The position numbers and the translations under genes were made by a program. This document shows, one piece after another, positions 9,869 through 20,177 of a stretch of 64,000 nucleotides of DNA. The stretch's first letter is position 1. Each line of letters opens with the position of its first letter. Where the stretch lies: assembly GCF_012641395.1 (NCBI RefSeq), contig NZ_JABAIH010000002.1, positions 372,001 through 436,000 on the forward strand, read 5' to 3'. The notes below the pieces were generated by a model, which was given only the letters and a program-made list of their open reading frames with translations, did no database searches and was not told the origin of the DNA. Source of the DNA: Rhizobium sp. P32RR-XVIII (GTDB lineage: Bacteria; Pseudomonadota; Alphaproteobacteria; Rhizobiales; Rhizobiaceae).

Positions 9869-11659
9869 ATGCATCGCTATCGCAGCCACACATGCGCCGC
9901 CCTCCGCAAGTCGGACGTCGGCTCTACCGCCCGCATTTCCGGCTGGGTCCACCGCGTTCGCGACCATGGCGGCGTTCTCTTCATCGACCTTCGCGATCAC
10001 TACGGCATCACACAGGTCGTCGCCGATCCGGATTCGCCCGCTTTCAAGATGGCCGAAACCGTGCGCGGCGAATGGGTTCTCCGCATCGACGGTCTTGTGA
10101 AGGCTCGCACGGAAGACACCATCAACAAGGCAATGGCGACCGGCGAAATCGAGCTCTACGCGCAGGAGATCGAGGTTCTCTCCGCCGCCAAGGAGCTGCC
10201 GCTGCCGGTCTTCGGCGAGCCAGATTATCCCGAAGACGTGCGCCTCAAGTATCGCTTCCTCGATCTTCGCCGCGAGACGCTGCACAAGAACATCGTTACG
10301 CGCACGAAGATCATCCGCGACATGCGCAACCGCATGGAAGACGTTGGTTTCACCGAATATTCGACGCCGATCCTGACGGCCTCCTCGCCGGAAGGCGCGC
10401 GCGACTTCCTCGTCCCGAGCCGCATCCACCCCGGCAGTTTCTATGCCCTGCCGCAGGCCCCGCAGCAGTACAAGCAGCTACTGATGGTCGCCGGCTTCGA
10501 CCGCTACTTCCAGATCGCGCCCTGCTTCCGCGACGAAGACCCGCGCGCCGATCGCCTGCCGGGCGAATTCTACCAGCTCGACCTCGAAATGAGCTTCGTC
10601 GAGCAGGAAGACGTCTGGAACACGATGGAGCCGGTCATCCGCGGCATCTTCGAGGAGTTCGCCGAAGGCAAGCCGGTCACCCAGCAGTTCCGCCGCATCC
10701 CCTACGATGACGCCATCCGTATGTACGGCTCCGACAAGCCCGACCTGCGCAACCCGATCGTCATGGAACAGGTGACCGAGCACTTCGCCGGCTCCGGCTT
10801 CAAGGTCTTCGCCAACATGATCGCGTCCAACCCGAAGGTTGAGATCTGGGCGATCCCGGCAAAGACCGGCGGCAGCCGCGCGTTCTGCGACCGCATGAAC
10901 GCCTGGGCGCAGAGCCAGGGTCAGCCCGGGCTCGGCTACATCTTCTGGCGCAAGGAAGGCGACAAGCTCGAAGGCGCCGGCCCGTTGGCAAAGAACATCG
11001 GCGAAGAGCGCACGGATGCGGTCCGCACCCAGCTCGGTCTCGGTGATGGCGACGCCTGCTTCTTCGTCGCCGGCGAGCCGGACAAGTTCTACAAGTTCGC
11101 AGGCGAAGCCCGCAACCGCGCTGCCGACGAGCTGAACCTCATCGACCGCGACCGTTTCGAACTCTGCTGGATCGTCGACTTCCCGTTCTTCGAATGGAAT
11201 GAAGACGAGAAGCGGGTCGACTTCGCGCACAACCCGTTCTCGATGCCGCAGGGCGGCCTCGATGCGCTGGCGAACCAGGATCCGCTGACGATCAAGGCCT
11301 TCCAGTACGACATGGTTTGCAACGGCTTCGAAATCGCCTCGGGCTCGATCCGTAACCAGTCGCCGGAACTGATGGTGAAGGCCTTCGAAAAGGTCGGCCT
11401 CAGCCATGCGGACGTCGAAGAGCGCTTCGGCGGCCTTTACCGCGCCTTCCAGTATGGCGCACCGCCGCATGGCGGCATGGCTGCCGGCATCGACCGCATC
11501 GTCATGCTCCTCGTCGGCGCGAAGAACCTGCGCGAGATTTCGCTGTTTCCGATGAACCAGCAGGCAGAGGACCTGCTGATGGGCGCTCCCACGCCTGCGA
11601 CGCCGACGCAGTTGCGCGAACTGGCGATCCGCCCGATCCCGCCGGTCAAGAAGGACTGA
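9869..11659 (+). CDS. aspS: Aspartyl-tRNA synthetase
   Basis: Class II synthetase, 596 residues from the ATG at 9869 ([18 protein letters not shown]), which matches the normal N-terminus; an in-frame TTG at 9827 is rejected. An OB-fold anticodon-binding domain comes first ([20 protein letters not shown]). Class II motif 2 is seen in [15 protein letters not shown], and motif 3 in [19 protein letters not shown] near the C-terminus. The large GAD insertion expected of bacterial AspRS lies in the middle. Alphaproteobacterial AspRS enzymes are often non-discriminating (also charging tRNA-Asn); this was not tested here. A terminator follows at 11683-11709. Confidence 0.98.
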   Translation: MHRYRSHTCAALRKSDVGSTARISGWVHRVRDHGGVLFIDLRDHYGITQVVADPDSPAFKMAETVRGEWVLRIDGLVKARTEDTINKAMATGEIELYAQEIEVLSAAKELPLPVFGEPDYPEDVRLKYRFLDLRRETLHKNIVTRTKIIRDMRNRMEDVGFTEYSTPILTASSPEGARDFLVPSRIHPGSFYALPQAPQQYKQLLMVAGFDRYFQIAPCFRDEDPRADRLPGEFYQLDLEMSFVEQEDVWNTMEPVIRGIFEEFAEGKPVTQQFRRIPYDDAIRMYGSDKPDLRNPIVMEQVTEHFAGSGFKVFANMIASNPKVEIWAIPAKTGGSRAFCDRMNAWAQSQGQPGLGYIFWRKEGDKLEGAGPLAKNIGEERTDAVRTQLGLGDGDACFFVAGEPDKFYKFAGEARNRAADELNLIDRDRFELCWIVDFPFFEWNEDEKRVDFAHNPFSMPQGGLDALANQDPLTIKAFQYDMVCNGFEIASGSIRNQSPELMVKAFEKVGLSHADVEERFGGLYRAFQYGAPPHGGMAAGIDRIVMLLVGAKNLREISLFPMNQQAEDLLMGAPTPATPTQLRELAIRPIPPVKKD

Positions 11660-11682
11660 GGTCCTCGTCAGGACAGATTGAA

Positions 11683-11709
11683 AAGCCCGGCATCGCTGCC
11701 GGGCTTTTT
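11683..11709 (+). terminator. Intrinsic terminator of aspS
   Basis: Stem AAGCCCGGCA-TCGC-TGCCGGGCTT (11683-11706) followed by TTT and C. The same 24 bases occur at 13371-13394, just after the next gene. Confidence 0.9.
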
Positions 11710-11877
11710 CATGTTGCAACGACAAAACGCTGCAACTATACGTCTCGCATTCGCCCCGGACCCGGTGAAACTCCGGGTGGCTCTTCTGGCCGCCGATCCG
11801 CCAGACAACGCACAACATTTCTCCCTATGTTGAGCCGGATTCAGTCCGGTTGCGCTGAACCTTGTGAAAAATCTGAT

Positions 11878-13365
11878 ATGAGCAAACTCTCCGCTTACAG
11901 GCGCGAATGGTTCTCGAACATTCGCGGCGACATTCTGTCCGGCATCGTCGTGGCTCTTGCCCTCATCCCGGAAGCTATTGGCTTCTCTGTGATTGCAGGC
12001 GTCGATCCGAAAATAGGTCTCTTTGCCTCCGTCGCCATTGCCTGCGTCTCGGCGATCGTCGGTGGACGTCCTGGCATGATTTCCGCAGCTACGGCTGCGA
12101 CCGCGGTCCTCATGGGATCGCTCGTCCGAGAGCATGGCCTGCAATATCTCTTCGCTGCCACGATCCTGATGGGCGTCTTGCAGTTGATCGCCGGAATGCT
12201 GAAGCTGGGCCGTCTGATGCGCTTCGTATCGCGCTCGGTCATGACGGGCTTCGTCAATTCTCTCGCGATCCTGATCTTCATGGCGCAGCTGCCGGAACTC
12301 ATTGGCATGCCGCAGACAACCTATGTGATGATCGTGGTTGCGCTCGCGATCATCTACCTTTTTCCTTACGTGACGAAAGTCATCCCGTCACCGCTGGTCG
12401 CGATTGCGGTACTGACCGCGGTAACCATCTCGTTGGGTCTCGATGTCCGCACCGTAAGCGATCTTGGCGAACTGCCGACGAGCCTGCCGGTGTTCACCAT
12501 CCCGCAGGTGCCGCTGACCTTCGAAACGCTCCGGATCATTTTCCCTTATTCTATCGGCCTCGCTGCCGTCGGCCTGCTGGAGTCGCTGCTGACCGCCCAG
12601 ATCGTAGACGACATGACCCATACGCAGAGCAACAAGAGCCAGGAGTGCTTCGGGCAGGGCGCCAGCAACATCGCCTCCGCCCTGATCGGCGGCATGGGCG
12701 GCTGCGCCATGATCGGTCAGTCGGGCATCAACATTGCCTCAGGTGGACGCGGCCGCCTTTCGACCTTCGTTGCCGGTGCCTTCCTTCTCGTTCTGCTTCT
12801 GGTGCTCGACGACATCCTGCGCGTCGTTCCGATGGCGGCGCTTGTGGCGATCATGATCATGGTTTCGATCGGAACATTTTCCTGGCGCTCCATTCTCGAC
12901 GTTCGCCGGAACCCGCCGTCATCTTCATTCGTGATGCTCGCGACTGTCGTAACGGTAGTCGCCACGCATGACCTTTCGAAGGGCGTGCTTGTCGGCGTTC
13001 TGCTGTCGGGTGTCTTCTTCGCGGGCAAGGTTGCCGGCCTTTTCCACGTTCACTCCGCTCTGACCGCAGATGGAAGCGCACGGACATACTCGGTCGATGG
13101 ACAGGTGTTTTTCGCGTCGGCGGAGAGCTTCTCGATGTCCTTCGATTTCGAGGAACCGGTCAAGACAGTGACGATCGACGTCAGCAGAGCGCACTTCTGG
13201 GATATCACTGCAGTGGGCGCTTTGGACAAGGTTGTCCTGAGATACCGCCGCAAGGGAATTGATGTCGATGTCAAAGGGCTCAATGCGGCGAGCGCGCACA
13301 TGCTTGATCGCTTTGCGCTTCATGACAAGCAGGGAGCTGCTGCCGTCTCCGGTGCGTCCCATTGA
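11878..13365 (+). CDS. SulP family inorganic anion transporter with STAS domain
   Basis: 495 residues from the ATG at 11878. The membrane part has about 10-12 hydrophobic segments and the SulP signature region [18 protein letters not shown] (about residues 27-44), then [20 protein letters not shown]. The ligand-site neighbourhood in [22 protein letters not shown] (first twenty residues shown elsewhere) is well conserved. A C-terminal STAS domain follows from about residue 395 ([29 protein letters not shown] pattern). SulP members carry sulfate, bicarbonate or other anions; the substrate is not readable from sequence. It is flanked on both sides by the same terminator hairpin. An upstream ATG at 11827 is in frame but adds a non-conserved leader. 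Confidence 0.92.
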   Translation: MSKLSAYRREWFSNIRGDILSGIVVALALIPEAIGFSVIAGVDPKIGLFASVAIACVSAIVGGRPGMISAATAATAVLMGSLVREHGLQYLFAATILMGVLQLIAGMLKLGRLMRFVSRSVMTGFVNSLAILIFMAQLPELIGMPQTTYVMIVVALAIIYLFPYVTKVIPSPLVAIAVLTAVTISLGLDVRTVSDLGELPTSLPVFTIPQVPLTFETLRIIFPYSIGLAAVGLLESLLTAQIVDDMTHTQSNKSQECFGQGASNIASALIGGMGGCAMIGQSGINIASGGRGRLSTFVAGAFLLVLLLVLDDILRVVPMAALVAIMIMVSIGTFSWRSILDVRRNPPSSSFVMLATVVTVVATHDLSKGVLVGVLLSGVFFAGKVAGLFHVHSALTADGSARTYSVDGQVFFASAESFSMSFDFEEPVKTVTIDVSRAHFWDITAVGALDKVVLRYRRKGIDVDVKGLNAASAHMLDRFALHDKQGAAAVSGASH

Positions 13366-13370
13366 ACAGA

Positions 13371-13400
13371 AAGCCCGGCATCGCTGCCGGGCTTACTTTT
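13371..13400. terminator. Terminator of the SulP gene, identical hairpin to that of aspS
   Basis: Same AAGCCCGGCA-TCGC-TGCCGGGCTT hairpin (13371-13394) followed by ACTTTT. It lies between the SulP gene and the convergent exported-protein gene. Its two copies bracket the transporter. Confidence 0.8.
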
Positions 13401-13412
13401 GAGCTTCGAACC

Positions 13413-14600
13413 CTACTGGTTGGCCGTCACCTTCACGCCGAGGACGTTGGGCAGCGTGTCCGGTGCGCCCATTGCCGCGCCCATGATGGTCGGGAAGGGG
13501 ACCGGCTGCGCCGGAGAAGCGCTGACGACGAAGTTTTTCGGATCGTCGAGATAGGTGTTGATCGCCGCCGAGATCGCATTTTGCAGTTCGGGGATATTGA
13601 GCTGCGCCAGAGCGATCGGCGCCATTGCCTTCAGCGCGTCAGCCATCTGCTTTGCCGATATGTTTTGCTGAGCACCTGCATATTCGAGGGCACGCTTGGT
13701 GATCGAAGCATCGTCGAAGCGGATTTCGGCGCCGCTGAATGAAAGCTGCTGCATGAGGCCGAGCATGGCGAGCCCGAGCGCCTGCTGCGCTTCTTCCTTG
13801 TTCGGATTCGTCTCGGAGGCCTTGGCCGCTTCGCGCAGAGAATTCACGAAGGGCAGGGTGTAGCCGGAGATTTTGAGGGCAAGGTTCAGGCGGCCGATAT
13901 TGGTGAAATCAAACGTGAGTTCTGAGATGTCGATCGCTCCCGGAGCGAGGTCCCACGCGCCTTTCACGGTGACATCGCCGTTGACGTGCTGGAGGGCGAG
14001 CTTCTCGATCGCTTCCTTCGCCTGCGGATCCGGCGCATCGCTGAGATCTGCCTTCATGCCTTTGAACGCGCCGTCGAAGTCGAAGCCGGATTCATCCTCG
14101 CGCAGCGTGAGGTTCATCTTTGTGTCGCCGATGGAGAAGGCTTCCTTGCCGTCCTTGACGACCTTGACCGGGCCGATGTGAGCGGTCTCGTAGAGCAGCA
14201 TGGAGTCGAGCCCTTGGCCGTTCGCATCGGCCGGGATGGAGATGCCGCTGATCGTCAGTTCGGATGCGGTGATCGTCGCGCCGTCTTGGGCTGCGTTGAT
14301 GTCCGGGAACCTGGCTTCCTCGACGTAATAGCCGCCATCCTCGTCCTCTTCGACGCCGGTGAGCGCGATATCGCCGATCGTGAAGGCCTCGCCGCCATTC
14401 GGCTTGAAGGTGGCATTCTTCAAGGTCATGGTCGTACCATCGACATCAATGCCTTCGGCAGCGATCGTTCCGCCCTCGGCGCTATAGGCGGCATTCAACT
14501 TCTTCAGAAGATCCTGTCCGTCGAGCGCGAACGCGGAGCCGGCGAGCGACAGAAATGCGGCGCCAGACAGCATCAGCCGGGTGGTCCGGAAAAAAGTCAT
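13413..14600 (-). CDS. Conserved exported protein of unknown function (395 residues)
   Basis: The N-terminus MTFFRTTRLMLSGAAFLSLA followed by GSAFALDG is a signal peptide, with cleavage after AFA. The mature part is acidic, rich in beta-strand patterns, and repeats elements such as GEAFTIGDIALTGVEEDEDG and KEAFSIGDTKMNLTL, suggesting an internally repeated beta-fold that may bind lipid or membrane. No catalytic motif is evident. I recognise the type from rhizobial genomes only as a hypothetical periplasmic protein. AAAGGA before the ATG supports this start. It is convergent with the SulP gene and divergent from parC. Confidence 0.85.
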   Translation of the reverse strand: MTFFRTTRLMLSGAAFLSLAGSAFALDGQDLLKKLNAAYSAEGGTIAAEGIDVDGTTMTLKNATFKPNGGEAFTIGDIALTGVEEDEDGGYYVEEARFPDINAAQDGATITASELTISGISIPADANGQGLDSMLLYETAHIGPVKVVKDGKEAFSIGDTKMNLTLREDESGFDFDGAFKGMKADLSDAPDPQAKEAIEKLALQHVNGDVTVKGAWDLAPGAIDISELTFDFTNIGRLNLALKISGYTLPFVNSLREAAKASETNPNKEEAQQALGLAMLGLMQQLSFSGAEIRFDDASITKRALEYAGAQQNISAKQMADALKAMAPIALAQLNIPELQNAISAAINTYLDDPKNFVVSASPAQPVPFPTIMGAAMGAPDTLPNVLGVKVTANQ

Positions 14601-14821
14601 CGATAAATCCTTTGGTGGCGGTTGGGAGTGCAGCGAAGTTACTACGGATCGAACGCGGTTTATATTTGCAGGTCTCTAAAATTCTGTTGAAGGGAACAGC
14701 AACCGAAGTCCAAATTGAAAGCAATGCTCGTCGCTTTTTTTGCTCGCCTTCCGTTACGTCATCCACAGGCCAGCCCCCTTGATTCCTTGCCGTGAAGCGC
14801 CTTCTGGGCTAGGCAGGGCCT

Positions 14822-17077
14822 ATGGGACAAGAGATTTTGCCACCCTCCGGCGGGGATGACGACAATATTCAACCGGTTGATCTGAAGGCCGCGCTGGAAG
14901 AGCGTTACTTGGCCTATGCACTTTCGACCATCATGCACCGCGCGCTTCCGGACGTGCGCGATGGTCTGAAGCCGGTTCACCGCCGCATCATCCACGCCAT
15001 GAGCGAGATGGGCATACGGCCGAACGCTGCCTTCAAGAAATGCGCCCGCATCGTGGGTGACGTCATCGGTAAGTTCCACCCGCATGGCGACCAGTCTGTC
15101 TACGACGCGCTGGTGCGTCTCGCGCAGGATTTCTCCCAGCGTTATCCGCTCGTCGACGGGCAGGGCAACTTCGGCAATATCGACGGCGATAATGCCGCCG
15201 CCTACCGCTATACGGAAGCACGCATGACCGATGTCACGGCGCTGCTCCTCGAAGGCATCGAACAGGACGCCGTCGACTTCCGCCTGACTTACAACGAGGA
15301 AGATCAGGAGCCGACGGTTCTGCCGGGCTCCTTCCCGAACCTTTTGGCGAACGGCTCCTCGGGTATTGCCGTCGGCATGGCGACCTCCATTCCCTCGCAC
15401 AACGCGCATGAGCTTTGCGATGCGGCGCTGCATCTGATCAAGCATCCCGATGCCACCGTCGAAAAGCTGGTCGAGTTCGTTCCGGGGCCTGACTTCCCGA
15501 CGGGCGGCATCATCATCGACAGCAGAGAGAGCATCATCGAAAGCTACCGCACGGGGCGCGGCGGCTTCCGGGTGCGCGCCAAATGGCAGATCGAGGATCT
15601 GGGCCGTGGCGGCTACCAGATCGTCGTCACCGAAATTCCCTTCCAGGTGCAGAAGTCGCGGCTCATCGAAAAGATCGCCGAGCTGCTGCTTGCTCGCAAG
15701 CTGCCGCTGCTCGAGGACATTCGCGACGAGTCGGCCGAGGACGTGCGCGTCGTTCTCGTACCGAAGAGCCGCAGCGTCGATCCGACGATCCTGATGGAAT
15801 CGATGTTCAAGCTGACGGAGCTGGAGAGCCGCTTCCCCTTGAACATGAACGTTCTGTCCATGGGGCGCATCCCGCGCGTCATGGCGCTGAACGAGGTGCT
15901 GAAGGAGTGGCTCGATCACCGCCGGGAAGTGCTGCAGCGTCGTTCGCGCTTCCGCCTTGCGGCGATCGACAGGCGCCTCGAAATCCTCGGCGGCTTGCTG
16001 ATCGCTTATCTGAACATCGACGAGGTGATCCGCATCATCCGCGAGGAGGACGAGCCCAAGCCGGTGATGGTGGCGCGCTGGGGGCTGACGGACAATCAGG
16101 TCGAGGCGATCCTCAATATGCGGCTGCGCTCTCTGCGCAGGCTCGAGGAGTTCGAAATCCGCACCGAGTTCGATGAACTGACCAAGGAGAAGGCGGGTAT
16201 CGAGGCGCTGCTCGCCTCCGATGAGAAGCAGTGGCAGACAGTTGCCTGGGAAATCGGCGAGGTGAAGAAGAAGTTCGCCAAGGCGACCGAACTCGGCCGT
16301 CGCCGCACGCAGTTCGCCGAGGCGCCCGAGGCTGACGAGCAGGCGATCCAGCATGCGATGATCGAGAAGGAGCCGATCACCGTCGTGGTCTCCGAAAAGG
16401 GATGGATCCGTGCGCTGAAGGGCCACATCTCCGACACTGCGAGCCTGACCTTCAAGGAGGGCGACGCGCTGAAGATAGCCTTCCCGGCGCAGACGACGGA
16501 CAAGATCCTTGTCGTCACGACCGGCGGCAAGGTCTTTACGCTCGGCGGCGACAAGCTGCCCGGCGGGCGCGGTCACGGCGAGCCTCTACGCATCATGGTC
16601 GACATGGATAACGACCAGGATGTGCTGACGGCCTTCGTTCATGACCCGGCGCGCAAGCAGCTGATCGTCTCGACCGCCGGCAACGGCTTTGTCGTGTCGG
16701 AATCGGAAATGGCCGCCAACACCCGCAAGGGCAAGCAGATCATGAATGTTTCCATGCCTGACGAGACCAAGCTTGTCGTTCCCATCAGCGGCGATCACCT
16801 CGCCGTCGTCGGCGAAAACCGCAAGATGCTGGTCTTCCCGCTGGCGCAGGTGCCGGAGATGGCTCGCGGCAAGGGAGTGCGCCTGCAGCGCTACAAGGAC
16901 GGCGGTATTTCCGACGTCCGGTCCTTCGCGATTGCCGAGGGCCTCGTCTGGGAAGACAGCGCGGGCCGCACATTCACGAAAAACAAGGAAGAGCTCACCG
17001 AGTGGCTGGCTGACCGCGCTTCGGCGGGCCGCACTGTCCCCAAGGGCTTCCCGCGTAGCGGCAAATTCAACGGCTGA
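14822..17077 (+). CDS. parC: DNA topoisomerase IV subunit A
   Basis: 751 residues. Decatenates daughter chromosomes together with ParE. The catalytic tyrosine is Y130 in [15 protein letters not shown], preceded by [10 protein letters not shown]. The winged-helix and tower region and a C-terminal beta-propeller follow ([54 protein letters not shown] are blade segments). The segment around the quinolone-resistance positions reads [17 protein letters not shown]: the Ser usually found after GD in enterobacterial ParC is Gln (Q91), and the Glu four residues on is Asp (D95). ParC rather than GyrA is inferred from the length and N-terminus. Transcribed alone. Confidence 0.95.
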   Translation: MGQEILPPSGGDDDNIQPVDLKAALEERYLAYALSTIMHRALPDVRDGLKPVHRRIIHAMSEMGIRPNAAFKKCARIVGDVIGKFHPHGDQSVYDALVRLAQDFSQRYPLVDGQGNFGNIDGDNAAAYRYTEARMTDVTALLLEGIEQDAVDFRLTYNEEDQEPTVLPGSFPNLLANGSSGIAVGMATSIPSHNAHELCDAALHLIKHPDATVEKLVEFVPGPDFPTGGIIIDSRESIIESYRTGRGGFRVRAKWQIEDLGRGGYQIVVTEIPFQVQKSRLIEKIAELLLARKLPLLEDIRDESAEDVRVVLVPKSRSVDPTILMESMFKLTELESRFPLNMNVLSMGRIPRVMALNEVLKEWLDHRREVLQRRSRFRLAAIDRRLEILGGLLIAYLNIDEVIRIIREEDEPKPVMVARWGLTDNQVEAILNMRLRSLRRLEEFEIRTEFDELTKEKAGIEALLASDEKQWQTVAWEIGEVKKKFAKATELGRRRTQFAEAPEADEQAIQHAMIEKEPITVVVSEKGWIRALKGHISDTASLTFKEGDALKIAFPAQTTDKILVVTTGGKVFTLGGDKLPGGRGHGEPLRIMVDMDNDQDVLTAFVHDPARKQLIVSTAGNGFVVSESEMAANTRKGKQIMNVSMPDETKLVVPISGDHLAVVGENRKMLVFPLAQVPEMARGKGVRLQRYKDGGISDVRSFAIAEGLVWEDSAGRTFTKNKEELTEWLADRASAGRTVPKGFPRSGKFNG

Positions 17078-17231
17078 CTGCAATAACAAATTGGCGATCC
17101 ACTCTTGGCGAGCGGATCGCATCCTCTATCTCACCCCTGTTACCAAAAAAAAGGGATAGGTTCATTCCGAAGGCGGCTGGAATGACGTGGGCATTGCTTT
17201 GCGAGCACTGCCCCCACAGGGAGGAGCATCA

Positions 17232-17687
17232 ATGTCTTGCAATACCATCAAGCTGCACGTCGACCATACCTACAATGCCCCGCCTTCGGTCATCTACGAC
17301 GCGTGGCTTAACCCGCAGGTCGCCAAGCGCTTTCTTTTCGCCACCGAGCAGGGGCACGTTGTCCGCGCCGAAATCAACCCCCGTGTCGGCGGGCGCTTCC
17401 TTATCGTTGACCGGCGCCTCACTGGCGATGCCTGTCATTCGGGGATATTCCTGGAGCTTCGCCGGCCGAGACACATAGCCTTCAGCTTTTCCGCCGAGGA
17501 GCACGACCACAATGCCGACCGCGTCGACATCAAGATCGAACCGCTCGGAGAGGGCAGTCGGCTGACGCTGGCGCACGAAATGTGCGCAGAATGGGCATCC
17601 TTCGAAGAGAAAACCCGTCAGGGCTGGAAGAATGTGATGCTCGGCCTGGAACGCGTGCTGGAGCAGACGAACCGCCTAGCCAGCTAA
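17232..17687 (+). CDS. SRPBCC (AHSA1/START-like) domain protein
   Basis: 151 residues from the ATG at 17232, which has GAGGAG 7 bases ahead. The sequence IKLHVDHTYNAPPSVIYDAW, KRFLFAT, GGRFLIVDRR and GWKNVMLGLERVLEQ follows the AHSA1 (activator of Hsp90 ATPase homologue) pattern of a single helix-grip domain that binds a hydrophobic ligand. The ligand and role are unknown. Its last 12 bases overlap the end of the convergent toxin gene. Confidence 0.85.
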   Translation: MSCNTIKLHVDHTYNAPPSVIYDAWLNPQVAKRFLFATEQGHVVRAEINPRVGGRFLIVDRRLTGDACHSGIFLELRRPRHIAFSFSAEEHDHNADRVDIKIEPLGEGSRLTLAHEMCAEWASFEEKTRQGWKNVMLGLERVLEQTNRLAS

Positions 17688-18065
17688 AGGCACGCTGAAA
17701 TCACGCAGAAAACGCGTAGCGCCTTCTTCATCGATCTCGCCGGCTGCAATGGCGAGATCGAATTCATAAAGACGCGCATTAGTCGTCTCGATTTCGTAGC
17801 CGTTCCGAAGAAGAAAAACGCCGCATGCGACAATCGCGATGCGCTTGTTTCCGTCGAGAAAGGCGTGGTTGCGCGCGAGACCGAATATACAAGCAGCTGC
17901 CAGTTCGATGATGTCCTCGCAGCCGTAATTGGCCTTGTTGATGGGGCGCGCGATGGCAGATTCTAGCGAACCTTCGTCGCGCAGTCCGGCAAGGCCGCCA
18001 AACCGCTCGATTTGCATTCCATGCAACTGCTCGATGAGCCGCCGGTTCAGAAACTTGATTGCCAT
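17676..18065 (-). CDS. doc: Doc-type toxin (Fic fold)
   Basis: 129 residues. The Fic/Doc core motif NHAFLDGNKRIA has the catalytic-loop histidine and arginine (H67 to R75) in the HxFxDxNKR spacing of Doc. Doc proteins are kinases that phosphorylate EF-Tu and stop translation. The N-terminal KFLNRRLIEQLHGMQIERFGG and GSLESAIARP segments are also typical. It starts one base inside the antitoxin stop (TAATG), so the two are translationally coupled. The antitoxin-first order is as expected. The 3' end overlaps the convergent SRPBCC gene by 12 bases. Confidence 0.9.
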   Translation of the reverse strand: MAIKFLNRRLIEQLHGMQIERFGGLAGLRDEGSLESAIARPINKANYGCEDIIELAAACIFGLARNHAFLDGNKRIAIVACGVFLLRNGYEIETTNARLYEFDLAIAAGEIDEEGATRFLRDFSVPLAG

Positions 18066-18286
18066 TATTCCGCGAGCTTCTTGAGCGCGACTTTGTATTT
18101 CTCCATGAAGTAGCGGGCTGCTTCGAGCTCCTCGGAAATGTCCTCTTCGACCGGCTGCATATAGAAGCCGCCGTTTTCCGCACGTAACTCCATAGAGTCG
18201 CCCGCCTTGAGACCGAAGCGATCAAGCATCTCTTTCGGAATAATGACGCCTTCGGAATTGCCGATCTTGCGGATGGTGATGTTCAT
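18065..18286 (-). CDS. AbrB/MazE-type antitoxin of the Doc toxin
   Basis: 73 residues. The SpoVT/AbrB swapped-hairpin DNA-binding domain is N-terminal: NITIRKIGNSEGVIIPKEM, then LGLKAGDSMELRA-like. The C-terminal 30 residues (EEDISEELEAARYFMEKYK) are acidic and helical, suited to binding the toxin. It is unlike Phd, the classical Doc partner, so this is a mixed-family module. It probably represses its own promoter through the palindromes at 18297-18318. Confidence 0.88.
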   Translation of the reverse strand: MNITIRKIGNSEGVIIPKEMLDRFGLKAGDSMELRAENGGFYMQPVEEDISEELEAARYFMEKYKVALKKLAE

Positions 18287-18296
18287 TGCTTTATCC

Positions 18297-18318
18297 TTCG
18301 TGATAACGAAGTTATAAC
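18297..18318. promoter_or_regulatory. Candidate operator of the toxin-antitoxin operon
   Basis: Two adjacent palindromes lie 10-32 bases upstream of the antitoxin ATG: TTCGT-GATA-ACGAA (18297-18310) and GTTATAAC (18311-18318). AbrB-type antitoxins autoregulate by binding AT-rich inverted repeats like these. Position and symmetry are seen; binding is inferred. Confidence 0.5.
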
Positions 18319-18346
18319 ATGAAGGACTAAAAGCAGCAAGCTGCGC

Positions 18347-19231
18347 CTATTGCGTTGCCTGCCGAAGGCTGCTTCCGCGAGCCATCCACAGCGAATGCAT
18401 CATGATCGCCGCGATCAAAATCGAGCCACCGACGAGCGTCATCGTCGCCGGCGCTTCGGCGAAGATGAACCAGATCCAGATCGGCGCGAGCACGGTTTCC
18501 AGCAGATAGAACATGCCGACCTCGGGCGCGGAGAGGTAGCGCGGGCCTGTTGCCAGGCACCAGAAGGCCACGGGCATCACGATGGCGCCGTTGAAGATGA
18601 TCCAGGCAGGATGGGCAACCGAAATGCCTGCAGGCAAGGCCATGCCGAAGCCGAGGATCGCCGGAAAGATTGCGGCAAGAAGCGGCACGAAGCCCATGTC
18701 GCGCCGCGAGGCGCGGCCGACGGTGATTGCGGAGGCAAGGATAAGGGCGCTGAGCAAGGCCATCGCATCGCCGAAGATGTGGCCGCTCGATATGCCGTCA
18801 TGGACGATCAGCCCGACGCCGAAAATCATGGCAGCCATCGTCAACAAGGTGGAAACCGGCGGCCGTTCCTTGAGGAAGATCCAGGAAAGCAGAGCGCCGA
18901 ACATCGGATTGAAGGCGACGATGAAGACGACGTTGGCCGTTGCCGTATTGAAGACCGACAGCAGGAACGTCAGCGTCGACAGGCCATAGAGCAATCCCGC
19001 AACGATGCCGTGCCGGCCGGGGATCAGGACGGGCCATTTCCCGCGAAAAATCCGGATCGCTGCGACGATAAGCAGAGCCACCAGAACTGTGGCGATGCTG
19101 CGAAGGCCGAGGATCGACCACATGTCTCCGTGCGCAAGACGCACGAGCGGAATGTCCATGGAAAGAGCCAAGCCGCCGACGGCCGTCAGGGCGAGGCCCT
19201 TCCGATGATCGGAAAGGGCAGGGAGAAACAT
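18347..19231 (-). CDS. DMT family transporter (EamA)
   Basis: 294 residues with ten hydrophobic helices in two EamA repeats (about 15-140 and 155-285). Typical signatures include AFNPMFGALLSWIFLKERPP at the end of repeat one and YLLETVLAPIWIWFIFAEAP at the end of repeat two. The substrate is unknown; such proteins export small metabolites or drugs. Its ATG abuts the stop of bpt (TAAATG), so it should be translated by coupling from that gene. Confidence 0.9.
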   Translation of the reverse strand: MFLPALSDHRKGLALTAVGGLALSMDIPLVRLAHGDMWSILGLRSIATVLVALLIVAAIRIFRGKWPVLIPGRHGIVAGLLYGLSTLTFLLSVFNTATANVVFIVAFNPMFGALLSWIFLKERPPVSTLLTMAAMIFGVGLIVHDGISSGHIFGDAMALLSALILASAITVGRASRRDMGFVPLLAAIFPAILGFGMALPAGISVAHPAWIIFNGAIVMPVAFWCLATGPRYLSAPEVGMFYLLETVLAPIWIWFIFAEAPATMTLVGGSILIAAIMMHSLWMARGSSLRQATQ

Positions 19232-20008
19232 TTAGTCGTGCGTACTTTCGGACAGCGAGGCGGGATCGAAACGTTCCCAGCCGCGCGGGGTCAGGTGTTC
19301 CTGCGGCTGGAAGCGCGTCTTGTAGTCCATTTTGCGCGATCCCTGAACCCAGTAGCCGAGATAGACATGTGGAAGACCGAGCGCTTGCGTCCGTTTTACG
19401 TGGTCGAGGATCATGAAGGTGCCAAGCGAGCGCTTGTCATATTGCGGATTGAAATAGGAATAGACCATGGAGAGGCCGTCGCTCATCGAATCGGTCAGCG
19501 CGGCAGCCAAGAGTTCGCCCCGCGGACGGGCCTCGAGGCCCGAGCCTTCTTCCCGTCTGCGGTATTCAATGATCCTGGTGTTCACATGCGTATCTTCCAC
19601 CATGATCGCATAGTCGAGCACCGTCATATCGGACATGCCGCCTTGCTGGTGGCGGTAGTCGAGATAGCGGCGGAAGAGAGAATATTGCTCGCTGGACGGC
19701 TGTGCCGGAAATTCGGTGGCGATGATGTCGGCATTGGCCGCCAGCACGCGCTTCATCGACTTTGTCGGCTGGAACTCCTGGGCGAGAATACGCACGGAGA
19801 CGCAGGCGCGGCAGGCTTCGCAGGCGGGACGATAGGCGATGTTCTGCGAACGGCGGAAGCCGCCTTGCGTGAGGATGTCGTTCATTTCGGCAGCACGCGG
19901 GCCGACGAGATGTGTGAAAACCTTCCGCTCCATCTCATGCGGCAAATACGGGCATGCAGCCGGAGCAGTCAGATAAAACTGCGGTGATGGCGAGACCTGC
20001 GTATTCAT
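19232..20008 (-). CDS. bpt: Aspartate/glutamate leucyltransferase (arginyltransferase family)
   Basis: 258 residues. Transfers an amino acid (leucine in the bacterial Bpt group) from tRNA to proteins with N-terminal Asp or Glu, marking them for ClpS/ClpAP in the N-degron pathway. Family hallmarks: [38 protein letters not shown] with its clustered cysteines, and [36 protein letters not shown]. It lies between an RDD protein and an EamA transporter in a leftward run that may start at hemB. Confidence 0.95.
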   Translation of the reverse strand: MNTQVSPSPQFYLTAPAACPYLPHEMERKVFTHLVGPRAAEMNDILTQGGFRRSQNIAYRPACEACRACVSVRILAQEFQPTKSMKRVLAANADIIATEFPAQPSSEQYSLFRRYLDYRHQQGGMSDMTVLDYAIMVEDTHVNTRIIEYRRREEGSGLEARPRGELLAAALTDSMSDGLSMVYSYFNPQYDKRSLGTFMILDHVKRTQALGLPHVYLGYWVQGSRKMDYKTRFQPQEHLTPRGWERFDPASLSESTHD

Positions 20009-20177
20009 CTGCCGGAAAGGTGCCCCTTTGCGCTGTCTTCCTTATAACAGCATGACCTAAGAATAAAAAACGTCAACAGCGCGGCTAAACTGTCCTCGCT
20101 ATCCGTTTTCCATTCTTGTTGATATGGCATCGCCAACCGGACAGCAAAGACCGGTGGCGGACTATATTGCGCGGCTC

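Noticed and set aside
14759..16576. A 605-codon frame antisense to parC
   Set aside because: Long antisense frames are expected opposite high-GC genes. parC on the other strand has full family identity.
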